Part shown: positions 22,270 to 33,174 of the stretch, piece by piece
How positions within the stretch are numbered: the first letter of the stretch is position 1
How the letters are laid out: the number at the start of each line of letters is the position of its first letter
Origin: Isoetes taiwanensis
Lineage: Eukaryota > Streptophyta > Lycopodiopsida > Isoetales > Isoetaceae
Reading direction: 5' to 3'
Length of the DNA stretch: 64,000 nucleotides
NCBI GenBank assembly: GCA_021234155.1
Contig: JAJEKV010000149.1
Span: 1,303,031 to 1,367,030 of the forward strand
Position numbers and translations under genes: made by a program
The notes under the pieces: model-generated
What the model saw: the letters and a program-made list of their open reading frames with translations, nothing else
What the model was told of the DNA's origin: nothing
Databases searched by the model: none

Positions 22270-24774
22270 CCTACGGACATCTTGGGAATCCATGCTCTGA
22301 ACTCAAGGAAGAAAAAACATAAGTGCATTTTTGTATTTAAGTTGCTTCACAAGATTGCTTACAATTCAGTTTCATAAGGGTATTAAAGATTAGGAGCACA
22401 CGATCATTATGTTCCTGCCATTTGCATTGTCCTTATGTTTTATCACATGGTCGCACCATCTAGAATGATGATTTGCAGAGTATGATTTTCATACTGCAAA
22501 TGCTTCCCATTACAATCAGTATTACCTCTCAGATATGACGTAGTTGAGGCAACATGAGTCACATAGTACTCTGTGATGATAGACCATACCAACAATTCTC
22601 ATTGTCTTCAATCTTCCCAGGTACATTCTGTATACATTTTTTGAGCTTTGGAATGCTTGCAGTGCAGAGCACCTTCTTTATTATGCTGGATTAGTGGTGA
22701 TGCAAGACTATGTTATTTATTTATGCATAGTATGCAAGAACCGTCTTTGTTATGTTGGGATCCGTTGTGAAGGAAAACATCTATAGACATTTGCAATGCA
22801 AATTTTTCCTGGGACAAGGATTGCATGCAAGTGTTCTTGCTTATAATGAAATCAGACGTAAATCCGCGTTAGATAAAACGTAAATCCGCGTTCACAAGTA
22901 GCATTGCAAAATCTTTCAACAGCTTGGAATACCAATGCAGACAAGATGAGTCCCTGGAGTCCAGTTCGTTGTTGGATGGAAGGGCCAAGCATAGAGTCCA
23001 CAAAAAATGAAAACTTGAAAAACACAAACTACTGTTGAAAAATGAAATAGCCGAGTAAGGGCAAATAAGGGCATATACCAGGAAAGGTCGAGCCAAAAAG
23101 GGGATGCAAGCCGGTTTTAAGGCAGCCACTGAGAAATCAAACTGCAAAACTTGTCGTGATGGTTGAAATGTTTGCGATAAACAGAGGAGTTTATATATTC
23201 CTTCTCAAACTGCAAAACTTGGTCAGACGAACTACAGGATGCAAACGAACTACAGAAATCTTGTTGGAACTGGCACAAAACAACAAAAAAAAAGGTCCCA
23301 TCCAGAAAGTCGACCACAAGTTTGCATGCTAATTCTTTAGGGAAACCACAAAAGCACGATGAAGTTCATCCATTTCAATTTTGAAAAAACAGTTATGCAT
23401 ATAACGTGTGTGTTGTGTCCTTTCCCAAATCCTCAATCTCAACCATCTATTTGCATCAACGGTTCGAAATTAAAATTGATGACAGACACTCAAAATCCCT
23501 TTAGTATAAAGAAAGATTCTACATAGAATATATGTGTGAAAAGTTAGAGTATGCGAAGGCCTTCACAAGCCCAACCTAAACCTTTTGCTTCTAGGCTGGA
23601 TAAGGGTGCAGTTTGCACCCCAAAAAATCAAGCATATGAAGCATAATAGTCTTGTCATAACTCCGATTGACAAAGTTAGCTGCAGTAGCATTTAATGTTT
23701 CCAAAGAGTTCAAAGAGTCAAGTATTTGTGGGCATCTGTGGTGTAAAAGGATAAAGATGTTAGAATATTTTAATGCCAAATCTTGCCCAGTTCTCCATCT
23801 CAATCCACCTGTTATACCATGTCTTGTTGGTCCCTAAACCTACCTATATGCTGCACAAGCCATTATTCCTGTCCCATTTGCAAGGTGAACCAAAGCTTCT
23901 ACCATAGCAGATATAAGTAAAAAAAGAAAAGGGTGCCTTATTGAAGACCATAACTTGGCAATGCCCAAGTGGTGGCAGTAGAACTTCAGAATTCCAGTTT
24001 AACCAGAGGGATAAAGGTGTAAAAGCAAATATCTTTCATACAAGAAGCTCATGCTTGATTGATCCCATTACCAGACATTCAAAGATGAATAGACTCAATC
24101 AAATTTCATTCAAGAGGACCCATTGCCAGTATGTGTATGTTCTCGATGAGCTTAATAGCTCAAAATGCTCATTTGGAGCTAGATATATTTCAGGTAGACA
24201 AAGTGGGCCTGTTGAAACTGTAGAGGAAAGTGTAAATGTGAGGCTAAATAAGTAATGGGTAAACCAAGCAATTGATTACAAAGAAAGAAACATGGCACAC
24301 TGAGCAAATGCACATCAAACATCGAATGATTCTAAAGCAAGGCAGGCCGATATACCTTATGAATACAAACCCACGACACAGAAATAACTGAAGATAGTCT
24401 ACCTCTGCAATCCAGCCTCTGAACTTATGTAAAGGTGTCGTACATTTGTCTTTACAATATATTTATTTAGAGTATTTTTCCTTTGGCTTGCCATAAGAAT
24501 CCCATTATAAATCGTCAATCCTACAATAAGCCTTCTAACTAATAACACCATTATGCCAGTTTCAAAAGGCACAAATGCACATTTTACAGGCTCCATGTAC
24601 TTTGTCATACATGGTTATTAAAATTCTTAATTTTACTCGAGAAGTGTCATAAAGGATGCATCTGCCAGACACCAGGCCCTAATGTTGTCATAGCTTTGAC
24701 ATTGTAGAAACGCATTGTCCATTGTGAATTGTATATTGAACATCGTACTCACAAAAATTTTTGCCTGACGAAAA
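22270..24774. other. Helitron interior without recognised genes
   Basis: No family motif was found. Short open frames, such as 23941-24255 on the plus strand and 22869-23147 on the minus strand, are unsupported. The region ends at the Helitron 3' hairpin. Confidence 0.45.
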
Positions 24775-24802
24775 GCCCAGCAATGCTGGGCACTTTTTCT
24801 AG

Positions 24803-26250
24803 TATTTTAATAAAAGTAGCCATTCTAGTGGAAGGCCAATAAATTTTCTCCATTTATATTTGATTGGAACTTTCTTCTTAGGCATTTCTCTGCATGCCCA
24901 AATTCTCCTCACATTCTTAGTACAATCTCTAAATTAACTAGAGATAAAAAGTTTATAAAAAAAACTAACAAAGAGACGCAACAAGAGGCTTGGGCAGTAT
25001 TAGGCTTGGATTCAATTTCTCATTGCTTGTTCTTAGGAAGAAACGTTTTAATGATTTCATGTTTCTATTGATTGTTTATTGTGATAACACTTGTTTTTAA
25101 TTGTTTATACGCTTGGGAAGTTTTAGTTTTGGATTCAATTTCTTATTAGGAAAGGATGTAGAAGTCAAACTATTAGACTTGAATTCAATTTCTTGTTATG
25201 AAAGGTATTCAAATACTGTAAAATGCAAAAGCTTTAAATGTTGCTAGATTCTGGCAACAACATCTATAACCGTGTTTTTGCAAAGAGCTTGCTCTGGCAA
25301 CCTAAGTAGGATTGTGCGCAAATTTCTAACAGCATTGTTTAATTGCAATTTGACTGGAAGGAGAGCAATTCGAAATTGTCTTGGGAATTCTTAAGTACTG
25401 CCCTGGTGCAGTATTCATCTTTTAGATTGTGAGCTTGGCACAAGGAAATCCCTTTGGGATTTCAAAGAACGTGGAGTCCAGAAGACTGACGGTAGTCGGG
25501 CTCCGACACTTTCTTAATGAGTAAGATTCTTTAATCTGTTCATATAGTACATGAATCCAAGATCCAACAATCGGATAGGAGAACTAGACCTGGAGATCGC
25601 ATTCTCATCCCCCCGGCTGGAGGAGTATAACTGGGGAAGGTTACCTTTGGGGATTTGTTAACAACTCCTGGGGTATTGCCTCACCCCTTAGGTGATGTTG
25701 CAATATATAAGGAAGGGTGTCACGACACTACTCAACAAATGCTACCGGATGACAGACAAATCTTATGGCACCCTTCCCATAATCGCAACTGATCTGGAAG
25801 CTTGTATTATATCTTATAGTTAGAGGATTATGATTTTCAAGAAAAAGAAAATACTTGGGGAGTGCTTTTCTAAACTTTCTCCGGATGACTTTGGCGAATT
25901 TTAGCAATACGCACATTAAACCTAAATTGACCGTACACGGACGCATCTCAAACCAATGCACACCATTGATACTACCCAAGAATCAACACTGCGGGTCTAA
26001 TACGTTCATCAATAGACCCATTTGGCACGTATATCAACGGCGGCGTGCTGTTTGTCATTATTCGCAATCTTCATCACTTCTTCAGATTTATCCAAATAAA
26101 ATAGAGCAACATCATGACGATACTGCTGCATATAGACCTCCCCTTAGCATGAAGTGTATAATGTTTGCACGATCAAGAACCGTAGTTTTATAACATAAGA
26201 TTTATGAAGGTGTTTTCGGGTATTCATATAGGAATACATATAAAAGTGAC
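24803..26250. other. intergenic DNA
   Basis: No gene is recognisable. A promoter-like TATATAAGG lies near 25705, after a GC-richer block at 25480-25690. That could be part of an old LTR, but I have no matching second copy. Confidence 0.35.
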
Positions 26251-26369
26251 ATTGGCATATGGATTATGAAAAGAAGCAGTATATTTTCATTTCGAAGGTG
26301 CAGCGGCGGATAAAGGAGCGCATGCACCCTGAGCATACAGCGATCATCGGCCTCCATTCTAATTATGTT

Positions 26370-28400
26370 CTCTTCAGGTGTCGGCATGCCCACGTGCTTC
26401 AAAAGGGTATCGGCCACTTCTATTTCTTGTGTTTCTTCATCGAGCAAGCATTTTATTCTGTAGACCCGACATATATACAGGTCAGCGATTATTCTTGCTT
26501 AGTCTTTTGGTTTGTTGATTGTCTCAGTGATCATGTCTATGAGGAGAGCAACCAGAAAGTGCAAGGCTCCTGTGGCCCATGTGCCCATCTCTGGTTCTGG
26601 TTCCATGCCTTTGGATTCAGGTTATGTGGAGACTGAAAATTCCCCTGCCATGCCTAATCCTGACATGCCTAGTCTTGCAATGAATTGGGAGTCAATTGAG
26701 ATCTCTATGACATTGGGCCTGTCAGGCCAAGATGTCCCACTTCATTTTTTTGATGCCCCGTCGTCATTTCGTGAAAGAAGGTGTATGGCTGATGTTGTTG
26801 CTCTTGAAACGGGGTCTTCTACAGACCACCTTTATGTGCAAGCTATGCTAAGAGTTCGCTATAAGACACCAAGGGCCTTGAATGAGGCTATCAAGCTAGC
26901 CGGTGTTGTTTAGTGTACAAAGTGCTGAAGAATAACATGTTACACTGCTTTGAGGGCATATTGGGGTATTGTATGAAGACGCTGGCTGTAGACTCACTCC
27001 TAGCCTGACGTTTACTATTTGCAGGATGCTTAGAAGTGGAAAGTACACTTTGAGCAGCAGCTGGATCATTCCTTCCAATAGTGCTCATGTCAATGAGCAC
27101 AAAGTTCGTGCTGCATGGAGGGTTCTCTTGGACCCTGCCCACTGCATGCCATCTGATGTCAGGACTATCCTGTTTGGTTTGCCTGCAGGGTATGTGGCCG
27201 TGGAACGGAATGGGCCTGGGCACGGGCGGTACTGGGATGATTCTGTGCTATTTGATGAGATGGATTGTAACTTTGAGGATCTTCGTAATCCATCCTTCAG
27301 CCCAGAGCTTGAAATTCCAGATCATGTGTGGATTACATCCCCATTCACACTGGGGATCACACCATGGCCGTTGGATGATTCCATATGTATTTTGTTTGCT
27401 ACATAGCTTCAGTTGTGTGTTTCTTTTGTTTTCTTTGAGGATGGTCTGTGGTAGTGACGCTTCTTGCAGGGTTGACATGGAGAGCAATGGGAATTCCACG
27501 AGGGAGACAACCCATTCTGTCTTAAGCTTGGACCCTGATTTGATTAGTGCCATGATTGATGCATCTCGTCCTGATCCTTAGGTGTATCCTCCAAAGGATG
27601 AACATGTCTTCACTGCAGAGTTCATAACAAGTATTGTGCAGGTTGGGACCGAGGCCCACAGAATTGCCGCTTCGCTTAGGATCCTGAGGAGGCAGTTGGC
27701 AGGTTTCTACATGGCTATTGATTCTGCGATATCCAGTGTTGCTTGGGAGGAGCTTGTGGCTCCAATGTCTGAACTGCAAACACTGAGATTACATATGAGC
27801 CTTGCTAGAGGCCTGCTGACTCAGGGGATCTGCCAGCTTGATGTCGTCATCAGGCATGCTGCATCTGGGTAGCCTATGAACTAGACCTTTGTGCTCTTGC
27901 TGGTGTATATAATGTTTTTATTGTGCAGTTTGACGTAGGTGGCATTTGTGCCAAATATACACTTGGTGATCTCATAAATATGTGTTGTTTCTTGATTTGC
28001 TGCCCTGTCTCAGAGAAGCATTTTCAGTGGGCTTCGGTCCCTGGGCATAAGAGCGACCCTTTTTCCTAGGATGTCCCTTATGCCTGGATGAGCATTGGCA
28101 TTGTGCTGGGGTTCAATTCCCCAGGCTCACTGACAGCTTGCCTTTGTGGCATTACAGGTACTGGTAAGTACTCGCCATGGCAAGCGTTATGTATAGGATC
28201 ATCGAATGCATGCCGCTGACAATTGCAGCTTGGAGTGGCAGTCAGTGGCGGTCGATGGTTGCTATACATGGGCTTACTGTAGCTATGGGAAGGCGTGGCA
28301 TGATCTTCACGTAGCATAGTTGGAGATGGCATCCTCGTGCTATTCCAAGAAAGCAATGAGCACTGGATTGGAACTGGGGTTCGATTTCCCATGCTCATGT
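26370..28400 (+). pseudogene. unknown intron-containing gene family, copy 1
   Basis: Four exon-like parts match, in order, parts of the inverted copy at 57.0-59.2 kb. Exon 1 ends at about 26480 (CRHAHVLQKGIGHFYF, before GTCAGC). Exon 2 is about 26532-26973 (SIEISMTLGLSGQDVPLHFF). Exon 3 is about 27024-27382 (KYTLSSSWIIPSNSAHVNEH, VRAAWRVLLDPAHC). Exon 4 is about 27470-27872 (VLSLDPDLISAMIDASRPDP, GFYMAIDSAISSVAWEELV). This copy has a small deletion and frameshift near 26897 and an in-frame TAG at 27579-27581 where copy 2 has CAG. I do not recognise the protein (about 450 residues). The 3' flank to about 28400 is also shared and holds two tRNA T-arm-like hairpins. Confidence 0.6.
28106..28124 (+). 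repeat. T-arm-like hairpin in 3' flank of unknown gene copy 1
   Basis: CTGGGGTTCAATTCCCCAG forms a six-base stem with the seven-base loop TTCAATT, the geometry and sequence of a tRNA T-arm. A second one lies at about 28375-28391 (GGGGTTCGATTTCCC). Copy 2 has both counterparts on the minus strand (57046-57064 and about 57256-57274). Confidence 0.6.
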
Positions 28401-28499
28401 CATGTTGGCATCCTGGTGCACTGTTGGCTTGTATTGGTATGACACTATAGTGTACGGATGCTAGAATACTATATTAACCAATGGTTCTTGGTCTTCAAG

Positions 28500-28618
28500 T
28501 GCCCCCTTTAAAATCGGGTCAAGAGGGGCAGTTTGACTCCAGAAAAACCTGGAATGAGCGAACAGGATCTTTGGAGACGGAATATCCTACCAATTGTGCC
28601 ACTATCCGATGGCCCAGA
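28500..28618 (-). repeat. possible tRNA-derived SINE fragment
   Basis: On the minus strand, TGGCACAATTGG fits the tRNA A-box pattern TRGYNNARNNGG, and TGGAGTCAAACTGCC about 50 bases later is a weak B-box. The sequence between has tRNA-like character. The match is imperfect and no second copy was seen in the window. Confidence 0.3.
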
Positions 28619-28619
28619 A

Positions 28620-31060
28620 GCTATATTACACACTTCAGCTATAATACGAAGAAATACATGTTGGATTATGAGAATAAATTCGTTCTATATATTATATATT
28701 GTTGGGTCATGAGAATAAATTCATTCTATATATTATATATAGGTGAGCTATTTACTCATATATAATAGATGTTCAATTTTTGTTTGAACTGAATGTGTTT
28801 GACGCCAATTTTTTCTCCGGTTGAAACCTGACAAAATTTGTTTCAAAATAATCTCTCCTCAAGTTGACACATATTGGTTAAACAAAATTTTAGGGCAATA
28901 ATATCATATCTGAGATTTATTGGATGCGAATTTGCTCTGGCTATTCGAGATTTATGTGAGATTCAAGACATTTGGCTTCCATCGAACTTACTTCTCGCAA
29001 TCAGCCGCCATAGCTAGTTGTATTTTGTTGGTTTCTATGCTAGCTATACCAATTTTTAACATTAGGTATGGCAAATCTTATCCAACAGATATGCTCCTTC
29101 CACTTTCGTTTCCTAAAGAGGCAAAATCTTCAAGTTCAATTCAGAAGGTTGCAAATTACGGGAATAGGGATAATGACATATTTAACAAAATATAGACTTA
29201 TTCAAATCTAATAGATATATTTTAGGGATACCATGATAACTTTATAACTTTTTTTTTACTCTTGTTGATTTCTATAATATTAGCAATTTATTTTTCACTC
29301 AAAAGTATGTGGGTTACTCAAGTATAAAATTGCTTTATAGCCTAATTTTCCTTCAATCTTTTTAGAATTAATTTTTTATATAAGAAAAAATATATATGAT
29401 TAAAATGTTAATTTTTCAAAAAAATTAAAGAAAGTTCAAGGTTGCAATTAATTAAATAATTATAGTTGCATTCTAATAAAAGAAAAATTTGAATAGTTTA
29501 TTATCGATTAATTTTTAACATAATTTGTTTCATTCATAATAAACTATTTAAAAATTGTTATTAAAATATAAACTTTACTGCTTAATTAATTTCAATCTAA
29601 AACTTTTTTTAAATATTTTTAAGAGTTTATAAATTGCGAAATTCTCATACTGGTTTGAAATCAATCACCTATCAAACTGATTGCCAAGCTTTAAATCTAT
29701 TAAATTACTGAAAATTGAAATTTTATGTTCTCGAAATGTCTATATATACATTCAAGTGAAAAATAATTTAGAAAGCAAGCTTTGGTAACCATTATACTTT
29801 TAATTTAAAGATAAATTTATATATTAATTATAGAAATTATTAAAACCAAGAAGAATAATACAATACATATATCTTATAATGGCATCCTCGAATTGCTATC
29901 TATTAAATCTGAATAAGTCCAAGTTTTGTTGAATATGTCATGATAGTATGCTTGCAATCTTTTCTTCTATTTTGCTTTAATCCGCTCTTTTTAAAGTTCG
30001 TAAAGGATAAAGACTGAGGCTTTTGTTACATGGTATATTTTAGACCATGTCTTTGTTGTTTCTCATCTAAAATAAATTTTGTATATGCTCCTTCCACTTT
30101 CGTTTCCTTAAGAGGCAAAATCTTCAAGTTCAATTCAGAAGGTTGCAAATTGCGGGAATAGGGATCATAGCATGCTTGCAATCTTTTCTTCTATTTTGCT
30201 TCAATCCGCTCTTTTTAAAGTTCGTAAAGGATAAAGACTGAGGCTTTTGTTACATGGTATATTTTAGACCATGTCTTTGCTGTTTCTCATCTAAAATAAA
30301 TTCTGTATATGCTCCTTCTACTTTTGTTTCCTAAAGAGGCAAAATCTTCAAATTCAATTCAGAAGGTTGCAAATTGCGGGAATACAGATCATAGTATGCT
30401 TGCAATCTTTTCTTCTATTTTGCTTCAATTCGCTCTTTTTAAAGTTCGTAAAGGATAAAGACTGAGGCTTTTGTTACATGGTATATTTTAGACCATGTCT
30501 TTGCTGTTTCTCATCTAAAATAAATTCTGTAGTTTTTAAAGGTGTTTTTTTTTAAATATTCAAAGAAGATAATTTTAAATTGAAATTGAATACATTTATG
30601 TTTTAATAATAATTATTAATAGTTTATTTTCAATGAAATAAAACATAATGAAAATTACTCAATATCAAACTGAACCTAAAACTTTTCTTAAAGTATTTTT
30701 AAAAGTGTAAAAGTTTGTAAATTGTGAAAATTGTTCTAATAGTTTTAAGTCAATCGCTTATCATACCACCAGATTTCATTTAAAAATTATCATTGTCAAA
30801 TTTTAAATTTGTTAAATCACTGAAAATTATAATTTTATATTCTTGAAATGTCTAATTCTAAATAGATTCAAGTAAAAATTAGTTTGGAAAGCAATTTTAT
30901 TCTTTAACCATTATAGTTTTTTAAAAGATCAACTTATATAATTAAAATTTATAAATATTATAACAATAAAAAAGAATTAAACAATACATATATTCTTATA
31001 ATGGCATCCAAATTTGAATAAGTCTAAGTTTTGTTAAATATGTCATATAAGGACTGAACC
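28620..31060. repeat. AT-rich region with nested duplications
   Basis: A 46-bp tandem duplication lies at about 28668-28741. A larger duplication pairs about 29560-29945 with about 30640-31050 (shared ends TATAATGGCATCC and AAGTTTTGTTRAATATGTCAT). A three-unit 224-bp array lies between at 29948-30535. No coding sequence was seen. Confidence 0.7.
29948..30535 (+). repeat. three tandem 224-bp units containing a host exon piece
   Basis: Units start with ATGCTTGCAATCTTTTCTTC at 29948, 30172 and 30396. Each contains ACTGAGGCTTTTGTTACATG followed by GTATATTTTAGACCATGTC. This matches the end of exon 2 and the start of intron 2 of the RNA-binding protein gene at about 40367-40430. A partial unit (GCTCCTTCCACTTTCGTTTC and onwards) lies at about 29092-29180. 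Confidence 0.85.
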
Positions 31061-31610
31061 AACTACGGCTCCCAATTTCATTAATCCTTCAATACCAGGC
31101 ACTATCTCACAGATGTCGCCCTTTATCTCCTTCCCAAACAACCTGCAATTCTTCTTCTTTTCCTGGTTTTCAACCTGCCCAGATGCTTTCCTTATGAATT
31201 CGTTTCGCCATTGCCACATTTCAATTCTTAAACCCTCTTTTTCAAACCCACTACATCATTCCAGAAATTTCACAATAACTTGCATCATATCAGGGTTTGA
31301 AGCCGCAAATTCGAACAACTGTGGGGTTTGAGGGGTTAAATCGGGCAATGAAAATTCGGCGATATATGGGTTTCTTTACTAGAATTAGCAACATTCATCC
31401 AGGCAGTGATGCCGTCGGGATTTAGATATATGCTAACTCGAGTTGGGCTCTTTATATTTGAATATCTATTTGTGTACAATAATTTTGACATATATGAATT
31501 TGATGGGATAATACAACTACGTCTAAGTGTACCCCACCCCTAGGAAATAATAGTGCCTAGTTGGGGAAACATAAGTCCATAGAGCATGCATGACCCAAAT
31601 AGAATTTAAA
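31061..31610. other. non-coding DNA before the second Helitron 3' end
   Basis: No gene is recognisable. The open frame 31113-31331 has no family motif. Confidence 0.4.
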
Positions 31611-31613
31611 TAT

Positions 31614-31747
31614 CCCGAATCAAAGCTATACCACAACAAGGCTCTCAAACTAGGCATCTTTGACACTAAGACTTACTTGGAGATCATGAATCAAGCTATA
31701 CCACAACAAGGCTCTCAAACTAAGCATCTTTGGCACTAAGACTTACA
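31614..31747. repeat. tandem duplication, about 65-70 bp, two units
   Basis: Two units share AAGCTATACCACAACAAGGC, CTCTCAAACTA and CACTAAGACTTAC. They differ at several bases, so the duplication is not recent. Confidence 0.8.
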
Positions 31748-31939
31748 TGACTATCTCGAATAATCACAATTCAAACTAGAAGTGGACAAAAGAAATGTTC
31801 ACGGCAGCCAAACCATGGCGATAAATTTCTTGTATACAGGAATGCCCCTCTGCTTTGAATTCTGGCGAGAAAGGCTGGCCGACGGGCGACAACCTGGAGG
31901 CCTGCCTAAATTGGCGAAATTCAAGGCATAGGGGCATTA

Positions 31940-32209
31940 ATGCAACGTGAATACAGATTAATCACAACTCTGTGCAGTAAAATCGCCAGAATGGAGGGTG
32001 AAATGATCAGAATGGAGGGTAAAATGTTCGGAATGGAGGGTAGAATGGTCGGAATGAAGGTAAAAACCCTAAAGAAGCAGCGAAAGCCGCAGCAAAAACT
32101 CTGGAAGCGGTGTCGCAGACGAGCGTCAAATTTTTGGATCGACGTGCTTGAAAAGAAAACATGGTACGTGGCGCGACGCGATAGGACTAGGCAGCAGAAT
32201 TGCGATTAA
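31940..32209 (+). other. 89-codon frame with a repeated MEG motif, unknown
   Basis: An ATG-started frame contains four about 20-bp tandem repeats (31989-32058, core AGAATGGAGGGT). They read ARMEGEMIRMEGKMFGMEGR. A basic tail follows (KTLKKQRKPQQKLWKRCRRR). It ends 18 bases before the second Helitron 3' hairpin. It may simply be a repeat that stays open; no family is recognised. Confidence 0.25.
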
Positions 32210-32226
32210 CCTGTACTAGTTATAGT

Positions 32227-32247
32227 GCCCGGCGTTGCCGGGCCTAG
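32227..32247 (+). mobile_element. Helitron 3' terminus (second element)
   Basis: The hairpin GCCCGGCGTTGCCGGGC at 32227-32243 (seven-base stem, GTT loop) is followed directly by CTAG at 32244-32247 and then T. This matches a plant Helitron 3' end. The TC start of this element was not located; it would lie upstream, possibly in the AT-rich region. Confidence 0.6.
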
Positions 32248-32737
32248 TAACAATTTGAAAGGCGGTTGTTTAGTACGAAAAGAAGATTTGGAGCATGAAA
32301 ATATGCATTTAAAGATCGTAAGAGCGATATGGGGTCGGAAATTTGCATTCTTGCCACATATGTTTTATATATAAGAATCTAGCATTTCCAATGCCTTCTA
32401 AAATACTCGTGTTTTCTTGTCCAGGCCATGTTGGAGTCTCTAGTAATTTGTAGATGACGAAGGACATGATTTTCATTGGTATTAATTCGGTCAATCAAAG
32501 AGGTACATGGTGTGAAATTTTGATAGGTAAATACCATAAAATATAGAGGAAGAAGGATTGTGCCTAAAGCTTTTTATTACATTTTAGCATTTGTAAAAGG
32601 CCAATACTATTACAATTTCCTCCATTACTAAGTTGTATTGTACTCTATGCAGTGTTATGCTGCACAATGTAACATTGTTATTGTATTGCTTGACAATAAC
32701 CTTAATACACCATGGGTTCACAGTGTGACATTATAAT

Positions 32738-32803
32738 AGAATAGAATAGTTTTTTTAACGTCCACGGAGACCAATAGGTCATGGGACCCATACAATGGGC
32801 TAT
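32738..32803 (-). mobile_element. short LINE 3'-end fragment with target duplication
   Basis: Read on the minus strand, this holds the last bases of the LINE 3' UTR (AGCCCATTGTATGGGTCCCA, then GTCTCCGTGGACGTTAAAAA) and a CTATTCTATTC tail. TGTGACATT occurs on both sides (32724-32732 and 32804-32812), which fits a target-site duplication. Only about 65 bp of element is present. Confidence 0.75.
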
Positions 32804-33088
32804 TGTGACATTGTTATTATATATAAAGGGCGATGAGTAGGATGAGACACTAGCCTCTTTACTTGCAGTAGCCCATAAAACACATAGGCATACACCATTT
32901 TAAGCACATTTACCATTATTATTTTGCCAACGATAATTGTGCAAACTCATCTGGTCAAATAACATGCAATGGGACTTAAAGTCCTCTGAAGTGTACTCCT
33001 ATTTTAAATATACCTGGCTTTTCTTAGAATGGCTCTCTTCGTCATACATTTTGTTGTTTTCCACATGGTTTTGCACCTAGAATATATA

Positions 33089-33174
33089 CCATACTTTCTT
33101 TGTCTTACATATGAATAGAATAGAATAGAATAGAATAGAATAGAATAGTCCATACTTTCTTTGTCTTACATATG
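33089..33174 (-). mobile_element. tail-only LINE insertion flanked by a 25-bp duplication
   Basis: A 36-bp AATAG repeat (33114-33149) lies between two perfect 25-bp direct repeats (33089-33113 and 33150-33174; core ATACTTTCTTTGTCTTACAT). The repeat equals the tail of the LINE family seen nearby. The structure fits a target-primed insertion that copied only the tail. Confidence 0.75.

Larger units (their letters stand above)
18881..24802 (+). mobile_element. non-autonomous Helitron, 5.9 kb
   Basis: The 5' end TCTATCTATATATAATAATA has the TC start and AT-rich pattern typical of plant Helitrons. The 3' end has a hairpin GCCCAGCAATGCTGGGC at 24775-24791, seven bases, then CTAG at 24799-24802. 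The element lies between A (18880) and T (24803), as expected for Helitron insertion with no target duplication. No Rep/helicase gene is inside, so it would need an autonomous partner. The interior holds a 1.39-kb tandem duplication with an ATL-like exon, and other exon-like pieces, as in gene-capturing Helitrons. Confidence 0.82.

Noticed and set aside
24160-24260. Frame 23941-24255 as a gene
   Set aside because: It has no family motif, no homologous second copy and no clear exon borders, and lies inside the Helitron.
31113-31331. 72-codon frame rich in Phe, Ser and Asn
   Set aside because: No motif, no splice support and low complexity.
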